Origin: Ruminococcus sp.
GTDB taxonomy: Bacteria > Bacillota > Clostridia > Oscillospirales > Ruminococcaceae
Direction: 5' to 3'
NCBI GenBank assembly: GCA_015066745.1
Contig: SVNW01000022.1
Span: forward strand, 1-47,163
Length of the DNA stretch: 47,163 nt
A model generated the notes under the pieces. That model was not told where the DNA came from. It searched no databases and saw nothing but the letters and a program-made list of their open reading frames with translations. Shown piece after piece: positions 7,703 to 17,400 of the stretch. The translations under genes and the position numbers were made by a program. Position 1 is the first letter of the stretch. Each line of letters starts with the position of its first letter.

Positions 7703-8968
7703 GTGGCAGTATATCAATACACAGCTTCAAATATCGGCGGAAAGATAAAAAAGGGGCAGATGACTACAAATAATCCCGAATTGCTCAAAGAAGCCTTAAA
7801 GGCAAAAAATCTTTACCTGATAGAATATGAAGAAAAAATAAACAAATCAATAGGAAAAAAACTTAACGGAAGAGAACTTTCGGAGTTTTGTCGTGAATTA
7901 AGTGCATTGTTGGGTTCGGGCGTATCTGTAGTACGATCGTTTAATATAATATGCAAAAGACAGAACACTCCAAAACTCAAGGCAATATATACCGACATTT
8001 CGGTACAGATAAAAAGAGGTGTTACTCTTTCGGATGCCATGGCAATGCAGGGAAATACATTTCCCGAAATGCTTATAAATATGATAAAAGCCGGAGAAGC
8101 AAGCGGTAAAATAGATCAGACTTTTGAAAAGATGTCAGTACACTATGAAAAAGAATATCGTATGAACAACACAATAAAGAGTGCAATGGCATATCCTAAA
8201 ATGCTTGGCGGACTTATAGTAGTTGTTGTTATAGCTCTGTTTACATTTATCATGCCAACGTTCTTTGAACTTTTTGAAGGTATGGAACTTCCGTTGCTTA
8301 CACGTATAGTAATGAAAATAAGTACAACCTTCACCGAAAACTTTTTTACTATAGCAATAATAGTTGCGGCCGTAGTTATAACATTTTACACATTGATGCA
8401 ACTATATAAAGTCAGAAGGACGATTGACAGGATAAAAATAAAGATACCCAAAGTCGGACCTCTTATGAAAATAGTCTATACATCACAGTTTGCACGTACA
8501 CTTGCTTCACTGTACGCGAGCGGAATGAATATAGTCGAATCTTTACAGATATCCAAAAACACTATACCTAATATCTATATAAGAGAGCAGTTTGAAACAG
8601 CAATAAGAAAAGTACGTGCCGGAAATACGCTTTCTGAAGTACTTGCGGATGTTGACGGTTTTGACCTTAAGCTTTCGCAGACTGTAGAAGTAGGTGAAGA
8701 AACAGGACGACTTGAAGCCATGCTTGTTTCTACAGCCGATTCTTACGAATATGAGTCACAGAAAGCTATAAGCAAAATAATTTCAATAATTCAGCCTGTT
8801 ATGATAGTTTTTATTGCAGGTATAGTTCTTCTTATAGTTGGTGCGGTAATGCTTCCTATATTTTCTATGTACGGAAATATTGAAGGCTCTGCAGAACCGG
8901 AAACTGAGATCGCATATGTTGAATTTATAGACACAAATGCCGATAAATATAGTGAGGAGATGATCTGA
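7703..8968 (+). CDS. pilC: PilC/GspF-type inner-membrane platform protein
   Basis: Polytopic platform protein of the type IV pilus machine that couples the PilB ATPase to pilin extraction. The GTG at 7703 is preferred over the ATG at 7682: AAGGAG (7688-7693) lies 9 nt before it, and the product then starts MAVYQYTASNIGGKIKKG, the usual PilC opening (xxYxYxAxDxxGK). Two T2SSF domains are visible. The first spans about residues 60-180 and ends in a transmembrane helix (GGLIVVVVIALFTFIMPTFF). The second spans about 255-380 and ends in a helix (IIQPVMIVFIAGIVLLIVGAVMLPIF). A central helix lies near 215-235. The length of 421 aa is typical. The acidic C-terminal tail after the last helix is unusual. 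The stop overlaps the pilM start by 1 nt (TGATG), indicating translational coupling. Confidence 0.93.
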   Translation: MAVYQYTASNIGGKIKKGQMTTNNPELLKEALKAKNLYLIEYEEKINKSIGKKLNGRELSEFCRELSALLGSGVSVVRSFNIICKRQNTPKLKAIYTDISVQIKRGVTLSDAMAMQGNTFPEMLINMIKAGEASGKIDQTFEKMSVHYEKEYRMNNTIKSAMAYPKMLGGLIVVVVIALFTFIMPTFFELFEGMELPLLTRIVMKISTTFTENFFTIAIIVAAVVITFYTLMQLYKVRRTIDRIKIKIPKVGPLMKIVYTSQFARTLASLYASGMNIVESLQISKNTIPNIYIREQFETAIRKVRAGNTLSEVLADVDGFDLKLSQTVEVGEETGRLEAMLVSTADSYEYESQKAISKIISIIQPVMIVFIAGIVLLIVGAVMLPIFSMYGNIEGSAEPETEIAYVEFIDTNADKYSEEMI

Positions 8969-9846
8969 TGACTACGACATTATTTGTATCAAATGAGACT
9001 ATTCAGGTAGTATCCGGGGCTGCAAAAGGAAAAAAACTTATTATAAACAGTATTATTACAGAACCGGTAAAAGAAGGTACGATCATCAACGGTGTTATTA
9101 CCGATGCTTCACAGCTGAAAAATGATATCGATCAGATATTTAAAAATAACAAGAAGCTTGGAAAGAAAATAAATGTTATCGTTGATGGTTCTTCTATAAA
9201 CACAAAAATACTTGAAGTACCGCTTCTTAATGAAGCAAAGCTTATGCCTTTCATAGAAACCAACTATCCTGAGGTTGAAAACCGTGAAAAGATGCTTATT
9301 GATTATATGGTTCTCGAAGGAAAGACAGAGGCAGGAGGAGCATCGGTATTGTCGGTGCTTACAGAAAAAGACTTTGTAAATGAATATTCCGAACTGATAA
9401 CGTCTTTGGGGATAAAGATAGATACCATAGATATTTCTCTTAGCAGTCTTATAAAACTTGTTAAGTTTGGAATCAAAGCACTTGGTGAAACATTTATAGT
9501 AGGCGTTCTTGATAAAAATATTCTTGCACTTGTTTTATTTGTAAGAGGAAAATTCAGATTTTCAAGGCGCATACGTATAGTTTCAGAAATAGGTTCAGAA
9601 GAAATTTTGCCTGAGATGGTAAAAATTCTTTCAAACATGATTCAGTTTAACAAATCCGAAAAAACAAATGCCGATATTACAGATATCTATATAGGCGGTT
9701 TTCTTCCGGCAGACAACGAAATTTATAAACAACTTACAGATTCACTTGATGTAAATGTCGTTTCTTTTCCGGAACTTGAAAATATACGTACACCTGACGG
9801 AAGAAGACAGGGGGATTTTATATACACTATGGGAAGTATCCTGTAG
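8968..9846 (+). CDS. pilM: PilM-like actin-fold cytoplasmic protein
   Basis: Predicted cytoplasmic PilM-type protein of 292 aa, somewhat shorter than Gram-negative PilM. In the family it has an actin/FtsA-like fold, binds the N-terminal tail of PilN and forms part of the alignment complex linking the cytoplasmic motor to PilN/PilO. The order of elements fits: an early beta-hairpin (TTLFVSNETIQVVSGA), the VIVDGSSINTKILEVP segment typical of PilM subdomain 1, a central GETFIVGVLDKN turn, and a C-terminal IYIGGFLPADN segment near the usual adenosine-binding loop. The classical phosphate loops look degenerate, so nucleotide binding is uncertain. It overlaps pilC by 1 nt and is followed 41 nt later by pilN. 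Confidence 0.8.
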   Translation: MTTTLFVSNETIQVVSGAAKGKKLIINSIITEPVKEGTIINGVITDASQLKNDIDQIFKNNKKLGKKINVIVDGSSINTKILEVPLLNEAKLMPFIETNYPEVENREKMLIDYMVLEGKTEAGGASVLSVLTEKDFVNEYSELITSLGIKIDTIDISLSSLIKLVKFGIKALGETFIVGVLDKNILALVLFVRGKFRFSRRIRIVSEIGSEEILPEMVKILSNMIQFNKSEKTNADITDIYIGGFLPADNEIYKQLTDSLDVNVVSFPELENIRTPDGRRQGDFIYTMGSIL

Positions 9847-9887
9847 GTGTGTATCTTATGAATTTAAGAGATTTGGGGTGATGTGAT

Positions 9888-10496
9888 TTGAATAGGATAA
9901 AAAATAAAAATATAAACCTGTATGAACGACTGAAACAGTCAGAGGAAAAGGGAAAAAGCAAAAAGAAAAGCATGAAGTTCAAGATAATAGTATTTGGTGC
10001 ATCGGTACTCGGAGTAGCGGTTGCAGGTTTTCTTGGAGTAACACTTTATGCTAATTCCGTACAGGAAAAATATGATGAAATAAATGCTATGGTAAATGAT
10101 CCTGTTCTTGTACTCACAATTGAAGAAGACAACATATTTTTATCAAACAATGCAGCACTCGAACAGATAAAGGTAAAATATGATGAAACCACTGCACTTA
10201 TGCAAAAGTCAAATAAAATAAAAGAAAATCTTACGCCAGGTCTTATAAATGATATTCTTTCCTGTCAGACAGCAGATGTCAGGGTTTATCAGATAAGTTT
10301 TGACGGAAATAATATGAATATATCGTGCATTACAACTTTTGCTGACAGTTCAGCACAATTTGTATCGGCACTAGAAAGAAGAAATATATTCGGAAATATA
10401 GAGTATAACGGTTTTGCAGGTCAGGGCGACCAGTACACGTTTAATGTTATAGCACCATTTTTAGAAAAGGAAGAGGTGATATCTGATGGACAATAG
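9888..10496 (+). CDS. pilN: PilN-like bitopic membrane protein
   Basis: Bitopic membrane protein of 202 aa. A short basic cytoplasmic tail carries NINLYERLK, which occupies the place of the INLLPW-type PilM-binding motif of classical PilN. One transmembrane helix follows (about residues 34-53, IIVFGASVLGVAVAGFLGV), then a coiled-coil-prone stretch and a ferredoxin-like extracytoplasmic domain with the DVRVYQISFDGNNMNISC region expected of PilN. The start codon is TTG at 9888, supported by GGGGTGATGTGA just upstream. The 3' end overlaps the next gene by 11 nt, so translation of pilN and pilO is probably coupled. Sequence identity to known PilN is visibly low; the call relies on architecture and gene order. 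Confidence 0.8.
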   Translation: MNRIKNKNINLYERLKQSEEKGKSKKKSMKFKIIVFGASVLGVAVAGFLGVTLYANSVQEKYDEINAMVNDPVLVLTIEEDNIFLSNNAALEQIKVKYDETTALMQKSNKIKENLTPGLINDILSCQTADVRVYQISFDGNNMNISCITTFADSSAQFVSALERRNIFGNIEYNGFAGQGDQYTFNVIAPFLEKEEVISDGQ

Positions 10497-11196
10497 TAAA
10501 ACTTCTCCTAAACAGATAGCCTTGCTGGTAATACTTATAGGTGTACTTGTGATGGTAATAGCTGTTCAGTATTTTATACGTCCTGTTCTTAATGAGACTT
10601 CAGAGTTAAAAAAACAGACAGAGATACTTGAAGAAAAGTATGCAATCATGCAGGAACAGTCTCTTATGCATATAGTTGACAGTACGATTTATAATCAATA
10701 CCGCACAGAACTTGATGAACAGGGAAAACAGATGTTACCATATATGAAAAATAATGAACTTGATGAGATAGTTACAGATATGGTACTTTCAAGCGGGCTT
10801 AAAATAAGCTCTCTACGAATAGGTGATATACAGGATTATAAAGTAAGAATACTTTATGAACCAAAAGAAGATAGTATTTCAAATGAAGAAAGTGACGATT
10901 CTATGGACGATTCCGGTTTTCCTGATATGAACTTATATCCGGGTGCGGAGTTGATAATGGAAGATGATATGTTTTACTTTCAGTATAAAACAGGTCATTA
11001 TTCATGTATTCTCAATTATGAACTTATCGGAAATTATGATCAGATAAGAACATTGACAGATAAGATTATAGCTGACAAGTCAATGGGAATAGAAAATATA
11101 TATTTTACAAATTCAGGCGATATTTCTGAAAATGGAGAGTATAATCTTAGTATAAGCATTGTGGTTTATATGTTTGACAAACTTCCCGATTTTTAA
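10486..11196 (+). CDS. pilO: PilO-like bitopic membrane protein
   Basis: Bitopic protein of 236 aa with a short cytoplasmic N-terminus, a single helix (about residues 11-29, IALLVILIGVLVMVIAVQYF), a coiled coil (about 33-60, rich in E/K/L), and a C-terminal ferredoxin-like domain with the HYSCILNYELIGNYDQI pattern typical of PilO (Y..y.L.l.G.Y..i..fl). In the family it dimerises with PilN outside the membrane. A central acidic insertion (DSISNEESDDSMDDSG) lies between the coiled coil and the second half of the domain. It overlaps pilN by 11 nt, with the ribosome binding site GAGGTGAT inside the pilN coding sequence. Confidence 0.82.
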   Translation: MDNSKTSPKQIALLVILIGVLVMVIAVQYFIRPVLNETSELKKQTEILEEKYAIMQEQSLMHIVDSTIYNQYRTELDEQGKQMLPYMKNNELDEIVTDMVLSSGLKISSLRIGDIQDYKVRILYEPKEDSISNEESDDSMDDSGFPDMNLYPGAELIMEDDMFYFQYKTGHYSCILNYELIGNYDQIRTLTDKIIADKSMGIENIYFTNSGDISENGEYNLSISIVVYMFDKLPDF

Positions 11197-11212
11197 TTGC
11201 GGAGGTGGTCAT

Positions 11213-11620
11213 ATGAAGGGGAAAAAGCTCAAAGGTTCTGCACTGTTATGGGCTATATGCACATTATTGATTTTTATGGTCATAGTTACCGGTATAGTTT
11301 CTTTAAATCAGCAGTATGTAAATGAAGAAATAAACTCTTATTCGGAAAAAAAGGCAGAATACATCGCGAGATCCGGCATTGACATAATCGTAAGTGAAAT
11401 AGAAAACGGAAAACTTGATGAACATCTGAAAGATACATCTGAGTTTAACATCATTCTTGAGATGGAAGAAGGCGTATCATGTGATATCACTGTACAAAAC
11501 GGTGATAAGTTAATAACTCTTGTTTCAAAGTCACAGAACGGTGTAAGTGAAGAAACTGTATGTGCCAGATTAAAGAGATCCAGAGGCAAGTGGGAGTTTA
11601 TAGGATATTTTATATATTGA
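11213..11620 (+). CDS. Minor pilin, PilX/GspK-like, lacking Glu5
   Basis: Protein of 135 aa. The start is taken as ATG 11213, with GGAGGTGG 5 nt upstream, not an in-frame start inside pilO. The N-terminus is a basic KGKKLKG followed by SALLWAICTLLIFMVIVTGIV, resembling the PilX/GspK prepilin pattern: cleavage would fall between Gly and Ser, and mature position 5 is Trp, not Glu. In type II secretion and type IVa pili, lack of Glu5 is a hallmark of the GspK tip subunit, which has no subunit above it to contact. The next segment (NSYSEKKAEYIARSGID) is the GspK/PilX-like amphipathic helix. It probably forms a tip-priming complex with the two following minor pilins. Confidence 0.75.
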   Translation: MKGKKLKGSALLWAICTLLIFMVIVTGIVSLNQQYVNEEINSYSEKKAEYIARSGIDIIVSEIENGKLDEHLKDTSEFNIILEMEEGVSCDITVQNGDKLITLVSKSQNGVSEETVCARLKRSRGKWEFIGYFIY

Positions 11621-11629
11621 GGTGATGAT

Positions 11630-12025
11630 ATGAAGAAAAAACTTTCAGGTATGACGCTTGTTGAGGTTATCACCGCAGTAGCTATTATATTTCTTGTTTC
11701 GGCGGCTGCTTATGCAGGAATATGTACAGCAGGAAAATTTATGGTGAGAGGTGCTGATATACGTGCAGAAGCTGAAAAATCAGCAGAAAACCTTGATAAA
11801 GAATTAAGAAAAGAAGATTTTGATATAGCTCAGACAACAGCTGTTACATATGTTATTTTAAGTATGAGTGAAAGTGAAACAGTAACTCTTGGTTCTGCTT
11901 TGGTGGACATTTATAAAGTCGACTCAGGTACAGAAGTATATTCATATGCATATTATCGGCCATGTGTAACAGAAGTACCAGAAGAAAATGAAGAGCCTGA
12001 AAATCCGGAAGAAACAGAAGAGTAA
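11630..12025 (+). CDS. Minor pilin, GspI/PilV-like
   Basis: Prepilin-like protein of 131 aa: MKKKLSG|MTLVEVITAV, a class III signal with Met at mature position 1 and Glu at position 5, followed by a hydrophobic helix to about residue 30. The remainder is a short polar head, ending in a Glu/Pro-rich tail (PEENEEPENPEETEE) that is odd for a pilin and may be disordered. It starts 9 nt after the upstream stop. Its position between the GspK-like and GspJ-like genes matches the minor-pilin clusters of other type IV systems. Assignment to GspI/PilV is by order and length, not by clear sequence similarity. Confidence 0.75.
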   Translation: MKKKLSGMTLVEVITAVAIIFLVSAAAYAGICTAGKFMVRGADIRAEAEKSAENLDKELRKEDFDIAQTTAVTYVILSMSESETVTLGSALVDIYKVDSGTEVYSYAYYRPCVTEVPEENEEPENPEETEE

Positions 12026-12038
12026 GGAGGCAGATCCG

Positions 12039-12608
12039 ATGAAAAAAAGATTAAAGGGATTTACTCTTACAGAAGTAATGGTTTCACTAGTTATACTGAC
12101 TATAGTGGTGACTATTTCTTCTACCATGATCATTTCTTCGTTGAATCTTCTTCTGAAAAATGCATTTATACGTGATGCACAAAATAACGGAAATGAAATA
12201 TATCAGTTGCTTGAAGATAAATTGAGATATTCACAGCACTTCAGAATTATTTCCGATGAAGAAAGTGAAGAAAGCCTTGCAGAAGAAGGCTTAGTTGCAA
12301 GTTACACAGAGACAATAGAGATAAGCAAAGACTCAATGAGGATAAATTCAAAAGATATTTATGATAAAAAACAATTAAAAAATGCAGATTGTTTTATAAG
12401 ATTAAAACAAAATACACCTGATAATATTCAACTTACAGTAGAATTAAAACGTGAAGATGAACTTATCTATAGCAAATCTGGAAATGTAACTCTTGAAAAT
12501 GCAGATGTTGAAGGGAAAAACAGACTGGACAAATGTATAAGTAATCTTGACAAATATGAGGAAGGAATACAGGAAAATATAAAAATATCAATAGGATATT
12601 GCGGTTGA
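12039..12608 (+). CDS. Minor pilin, GspJ/PilW-like
   Basis: Prepilin of 189 aa. ATG 12039 is chosen because TAAGGAGG (12023-12030) lies 8 nt upstream and the product begins MKKRLKG|FTLTEVMVSLVIL, a canonical class III signal with Glu5. The hydrophobic helix runs to about residue 40 and is followed by a charged head of about 150 aa. The size and the ISSTMIISSLNLLLKNAFIRDAQNNG segment after the helix fit the GspJ/PilW/ComGF group. It is the last of three consecutive minor-pilin genes and is followed by an 11-bp stem-loop and then pilB. Confidence 0.8.
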   Translation: MKKRLKGFTLTEVMVSLVILTIVVTISSTMIISSLNLLLKNAFIRDAQNNGNEIYQLLEDKLRYSQHFRIISDEESEESLAEEGLVASYTETIEISKDSMRINSKDIYDKKQLKNADCFIRLKQNTPDNIQLTVELKREDELIYSKSGNVTLENADVEGKNRLDKCISNLDKYEEGIQENIKISIGYCG

Positions 12609-12627
12609 TATGAAATTTATTAAATGA

Positions 12628-12653
12628 CTGCAGGGCTTGAATAAGTCCTGCAG
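12628..12653 (+). promoter_or_regulatory. Stem-loop between minor pilins and pilB
   Basis: An 11-bp stem (12628-12638 with 12643-12653, one G-U pair, 4-nt loop) has no T-run behind it. It is more likely an mRNA processing or stability element than a terminator. The rest of the gap 12609-12715 shows nothing else. Confidence 0.5.
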
Positions 12654-12715
12654 CATACAAAAAATTAAAAGGAAATATATCGACTTAAAGTTAAATGTTA
12701 TGGGAGGAAAACAAA

Positions 12716-14392
12716 TTGAAGAACATACCTATAGGTGAGGTTCTGAAGGAATATGGGTACATAACCGAAGAACAGATTCAGGAAGCTTTACAATATCAGA
12801 AAACTGAAGCAGGAAAAGGAAAACGACTTGGTATACTCGTTCAGGAACTGAACTTCGTAACAGAATTACAGGTTCTTGAGTGTTTGGGAAAAAAGCTTGA
12901 TCTTCCTCTTGTAAATATGGCAGATGTCAAGGTAGATCTTGATGCGGTAGAAAAAGTACCAAAACAGCTTGCTGTTAAGTATAATGTATTTCCGTTCGGA
13001 CAGAAAAACGGAAGATTACAGCTTGCGATGTCAGACCCTCTTAACTTTTATGCACAGGAGGATATAAGACAGATAGTTGATATGCCTCTTGATATTATGC
13101 TTGCCGAAAAGGCGGTCATAACAAAGGAAATAGATCATAACTATGCGGAAGTCGGTGCTAAGATAGCAGCACGTCAGGCTAATATATCGGTTCAGGATGC
13201 GGCACTGCCGGAAATCGAGATAGAAGACGGTGACGATGATGTTCCTGTAATTAAACTGGTAAATTCCTTGCTTGCACGTGGTTACAGTGCAAATGCAAGT
13301 GATATACACATAGAACCTTTTGAAGGACATACGCAGGTACGAATGAGAATTGACGGTATGATAGTTGACTTTGTAACTTTGGCAAAATCACTTCATATGT
13401 CACTTGTAGCCCGTATAAAAATCATGGGTAATATGGACATAGCGGAAAAAAGAATACCTCAGGACGGTAACTTCAGAACGATAGTTGAAGGGTTTGATAT
13501 CAGTATACGTGTATCGGTTATTCCGACCATATACGGCGAAAAAGTTGTTATGAGATATCTTACCTCTGATACGACTATAGATAAAGCCGGACACTTTGGT
13601 ATGGAAGAGTTTGCTTATAAAAAATTAAGCAAGATGCTTGAAGCACCAAACGGCATTATTTATATAACAGGGCCTACAGGTTCAGGTAAGACTACAACCT
13701 TGTACATGGTACTTGAACATCTTGCAAAAAGACAGGTTAATATTTCAACGATAGAAGACCCGGTTGAAAGAGGATTACCGAAAATAAATCAGATGTCAGT
13801 AAACGTTGCGGCAGGACTTACATTTGGAGTAGGGCTCAGGGCACTTCTCAGACAGGACCCTGATATAATAATGCTCGGTGAGACCCGTGACGCAGAAACA
13901 GCAGAAATCTCGGTAAGAGCGGCAATAACAGGACATCTTGTTGTTTCCACACTTCATACCAATGATGCTATATCATCAATAGTCAGACTTGAAGACATGG
14001 GACTTGCGCCTTATCTTGTAGCAAGTTCGCTTGTTGGAATAGTGGCTCAGCGACTTGTAAGAAAAGTTTGCGGAAACTGTTCGTATGAAGTTGAACCTAC
14101 ACCTGAAGAAATAGCGATAATAGGTCCTGATATACCGGTTATAAAAAAAGGCAAAGGATGCCACATATGCAACAACACAGGTTACAAAGGCAGAGTTTCT
14201 ATACATGAAATGGTTCTTATTGATAAAAAATTAAAAAGAATGATCACAAGCGGAGCAAGCAATGATGAAATGTTTGATTATGCTGTAAATGAGCAGGGGA
14301 TGAAAACGCTCAGACAGTGTGCTATCGATCTTGTACGTCGTGGTATAACGACGCCGGCAGAAGTAATAAAAGTTTCTTACGATACCGATTAA
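12716..14392 (+). CDS. pilB: PilB/GspE-type pilus assembly ATPase
   Basis: Hexameric cytoplasmic motor that drives pilus extension. The start is TTG 12716: GGGAGG (12702-12707) lies 8 nt upstream and the product then begins MKNIPIGEVLKEYGYITEEQIQEAL, a typical MshEN/GspE N-terminal domain. Length 558 aa. Visible motifs are Walker A GPTGSGKTT (about 319), the Asp box region STIEDPVE, Walker B DPDIIMLGETRD and the His box HLVVSTLHTND. A tetracysteine zinc site is also present (CGNC ... CHIC, about 459-488), characteristic of PilB/GspE rather than PilT. No second ATPase follows, so extension is encoded here but retraction is not. The gene ends 26 nt before the giant pilin gene. Confidence 0.95.
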   Translation: MKNIPIGEVLKEYGYITEEQIQEALQYQKTEAGKGKRLGILVQELNFVTELQVLECLGKKLDLPLVNMADVKVDLDAVEKVPKQLAVKYNVFPFGQKNGRLQLAMSDPLNFYAQEDIRQIVDMPLDIMLAEKAVITKEIDHNYAEVGAKIAARQANISVQDAALPEIEIEDGDDDVPVIKLVNSLLARGYSANASDIHIEPFEGHTQVRMRIDGMIVDFVTLAKSLHMSLVARIKIMGNMDIAEKRIPQDGNFRTIVEGFDISIRVSVIPTIYGEKVVMRYLTSDTTIDKAGHFGMEEFAYKKLSKMLEAPNGIIYITGPTGSGKTTTLYMVLEHLAKRQVNISTIEDPVERGLPKINQMSVNVAAGLTFGVGLRALLRQDPDIIMLGETRDAETAEISVRAAITGHLVVSTLHTNDAISSIVRLEDMGLAPYLVASSLVGIVAQRLVRKVCGNCSYEVEPTPEEIAIIGPDIPVIKKGKGCHICNNTGYKGRVSIHEMVLIDKKLKRMITSGASNDEMFDYAVNEQGMKTLRQCAIDLVRRGITTPAEVIKVSYDTD

Positions 14393-14418
14393 AAAATTTT
14401 ATGAAGGGGCGGAGTGTT

Positions 14419-17400
14419 ATGAAAAAGTATAAAGGATTTACACTTACAGAGGTAGTGTGTGTACTTGTAGTTGGAGGTATTGTTGCTGCGGCTGCGGTTC
14501 CGGGGATAAATGGTTATATAAAGCACTCCAAGGCTGCTTCATGCAAAGCCAATACTGATGAACTTAAAGTTGATCTTAAATATGCTGTAAATTCAAAGAG
14601 ATTTGCAAACTGCGAAGAGATCAACAATAAGATTAAAAAAGTAATAGAGGAATATAGTCATTCTGAGTTGGTTCCTGTTTGTAATGAATATTTGAAAGAC
14701 AACGCAAAAATAGACTGTAGTAATCTGGATGGGGAACTGAAATCTCATCAGGCATATAATGTATCAATGTGTCCTAACGATAATACATTCTATGTTGAAT
14801 GGGTTATTACACAGGATGATAATGGCGAGTATCATATTGATTTTATATGTGAATGTGACTGTAATGACAATGAAGCAAATACCGCAGAAGAATTGTTATC
14901 ACTTGATGCTAGTATTATAAATATATCACTGGAAACAGATGAAGGTATATATATTAGTGCAGCTGATAGCATTGAAGAAGATCTGAATATAAAAATAGAC
15001 AACTTCATGGGCGGAATACATGATATAGTCAGACAGCCTGTAGATGACAGCTCTTCAGACGGTACTGATATTCCACAGGTGGACAATGTTATCACTGAAG
15101 AAAAAAAGCAAAAACTGGAAAGCATGCTTAATAGTGATAATATTGAAGAAGACGGTATTCTTGTGGGGTTTACACTTGATAAGGATAACAATATAGAATG
15201 GATATGTTATCAGAAAGATTATGATGGCATAAGATATTTTATAACAGTAAGAGAAGGCGGAGAACCTGTTATTGAGTATATTGATATACAGAATAATGGA
15301 AAAGCTGCAAATTATGTTCCACCGGCTGAAGGCTCGCTCGGTTCGACTGTTTACAAAAATGAATGGGTCAAAACAACGCAGACATATGGTTTGCGCAGAA
15401 TGGAAATAGACACAACAAAATATGTAGGAAATATTATAGGCGGACAGATATCTGAAAACAAAGAAATAAAGTGGACACAGCGAGATAAAGACTGGTATAT
15501 TGAAAGCTGGCAGGAATACCCTATAGTTGAGCCGGATAAGAGTTTTATCTGTTCAAAACGTAAACCTGTAAAAGCAGAACTTAGTTTTGATAAAGAAACT
15601 CACAAATATAATATGGTTATACACTATGATGATGAATCAAGTATAGCTATAGATATGATAACAGCAAATCATATTGACATAGTAGATTCAGAAAGCAGTG
15701 AAAGCCGAAGAGTATGGTATCTTTTGAACGGATATATAATATCCGATGAAAATAAGACTGAAAACTGGACATATGCTTTTAATGACGGCAGTCTTGAAAT
15801 ACTCGAAAATGTTGTAGACAAGACAGAAGAAAATCTGAAAAATTTTGAAGATCTTAAGATAAATGAACTGTATTTCTTGTATCAGGAAACTTATAAGTTT
15901 TATGAGGACGGAAATAAGTTTAATTATACACCGATAACTGTAGATTCCAAGATAAAGCGTACTCTTGTTGATTCAAATATTCTTTTGGAGAAAGACGGAT
16001 TTTATCCACAGGGTATATTTGATATTACAATTCACAATGGTAATGAATCTGCTCCGACAATAATTGAAGACAATGTAAAAGCACTTATTCCGTTTTATGA
16101 TGATGCTTTTAAATCAGGATATTATTTTACAGAATCCTCTGATTTACCAGATTCGCCGGATTCGTCAGAAACTAAGAAAGAGAAATATGATGCAACCGAA
16201 GTGAAGAAGATTGCAGACAGGGGAACTGCTGATTTTGAAGTATGGTATGTAGAATCAGAATCATCACAACCTGTATCATTAGGTTCTGTTGAAAGAGTGT
16301 TTGACGCAGGAAGAATTGTTTACGAAGATGGCGGGTTTGTACCAAAAGGCGATTTTCATACTGTTATCACTAAGAAAAATAACAATGAAACTGAAACGAT
16401 TACAAATAAGCCTGAAGAATGTAATCTGAGTTATTACGATGCGATTCTTGACGAAGGTTACTATTTCATGAGCCTTGATGAAAACGACGATTATAAATAT
16501 AATGCTGAAGAAATAAGTGAACTTGTAAAAGAAGGTCAGGTAAACTTTAAAGCGTACTATGAAATCGATGAAGATGTGTTCGAAATAGGTGTTGTTAATT
16601 CAAAGATTGACTCTGATATAGTGTATATTGACGAAGAGTATCGTGTACAGTCAATGGTTGTTATAAATCTTAATGACGGCAAAGATGCTATTAAAATTCC
16701 AAAAGAGGTAGAGTATTTTAACCCTGAAACCGAGGTGGGTTATTACTTTGAATTTACAGATGACAAGGGTGAAAAAGTAACTTCACAGCAGATAAACGAA
16801 AGATTTGCAGGCTATACCGGAAAAGTAGAAGTATATCATCAGTACGATGCAACTAAAGACCCTATTTATTGTGGTACAATAGAACGTGTTCTTGACAATG
16901 CGGAACTTGTGTATGGCGAAGATGGTAAGTTTGCACCTATGGGTGATTTCCATACAGAAATCCATAACTATGATGATGGTGAATTATCAACCAAATATGA
17001 AAGTCAGGTTCAGAGAGAGCTTCTTGAATATTATGATGAAGAAGTAAAAGAAGGCTATTATTTTAAGCATAAATTTAATAATCAGTTGTACACTGCAGAT
17101 ACATTAAATAATATAGCACGCAGTGAACCGGTTGATTTTGAAATGTATTATGCCAAGTCCGGTGAGGACAAGGTAATAGGTACTATTACTTCTGATGTTT
17201 CATCAACATTGGTAGAAGGTGCTGTTAAAAATGAGTTTGCTGTAAATTCAGAAATAACAGTAAACTATGAAAATAAAGATAATAGTGAAAACAAGGGAAG
17301 TTATACCTTTGATTATCCTGTAAACTACTATGATGAAACAGGAATAGGATATTATTATAAATTTGACGGCAGTGACGCTATTATACAGCCTGAAACACTC

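Noticed and set aside
11159..11212. Upstream start of the GspK-like minor pilin within pilO
   Set aside because: The ATG at 11213 has GGAGGTGG directly upstream and gives a proper short basic leader; the upstream start lies in pilO and has none.
14317..14418. Longer N-terminus of the giant protein overlapping pilB
   Set aside because: The extension lies inside the pilB coding sequence, has no ribosome binding site, and would add 34 residues before the prepilin leader; ATG 14419 gives a normal leader.
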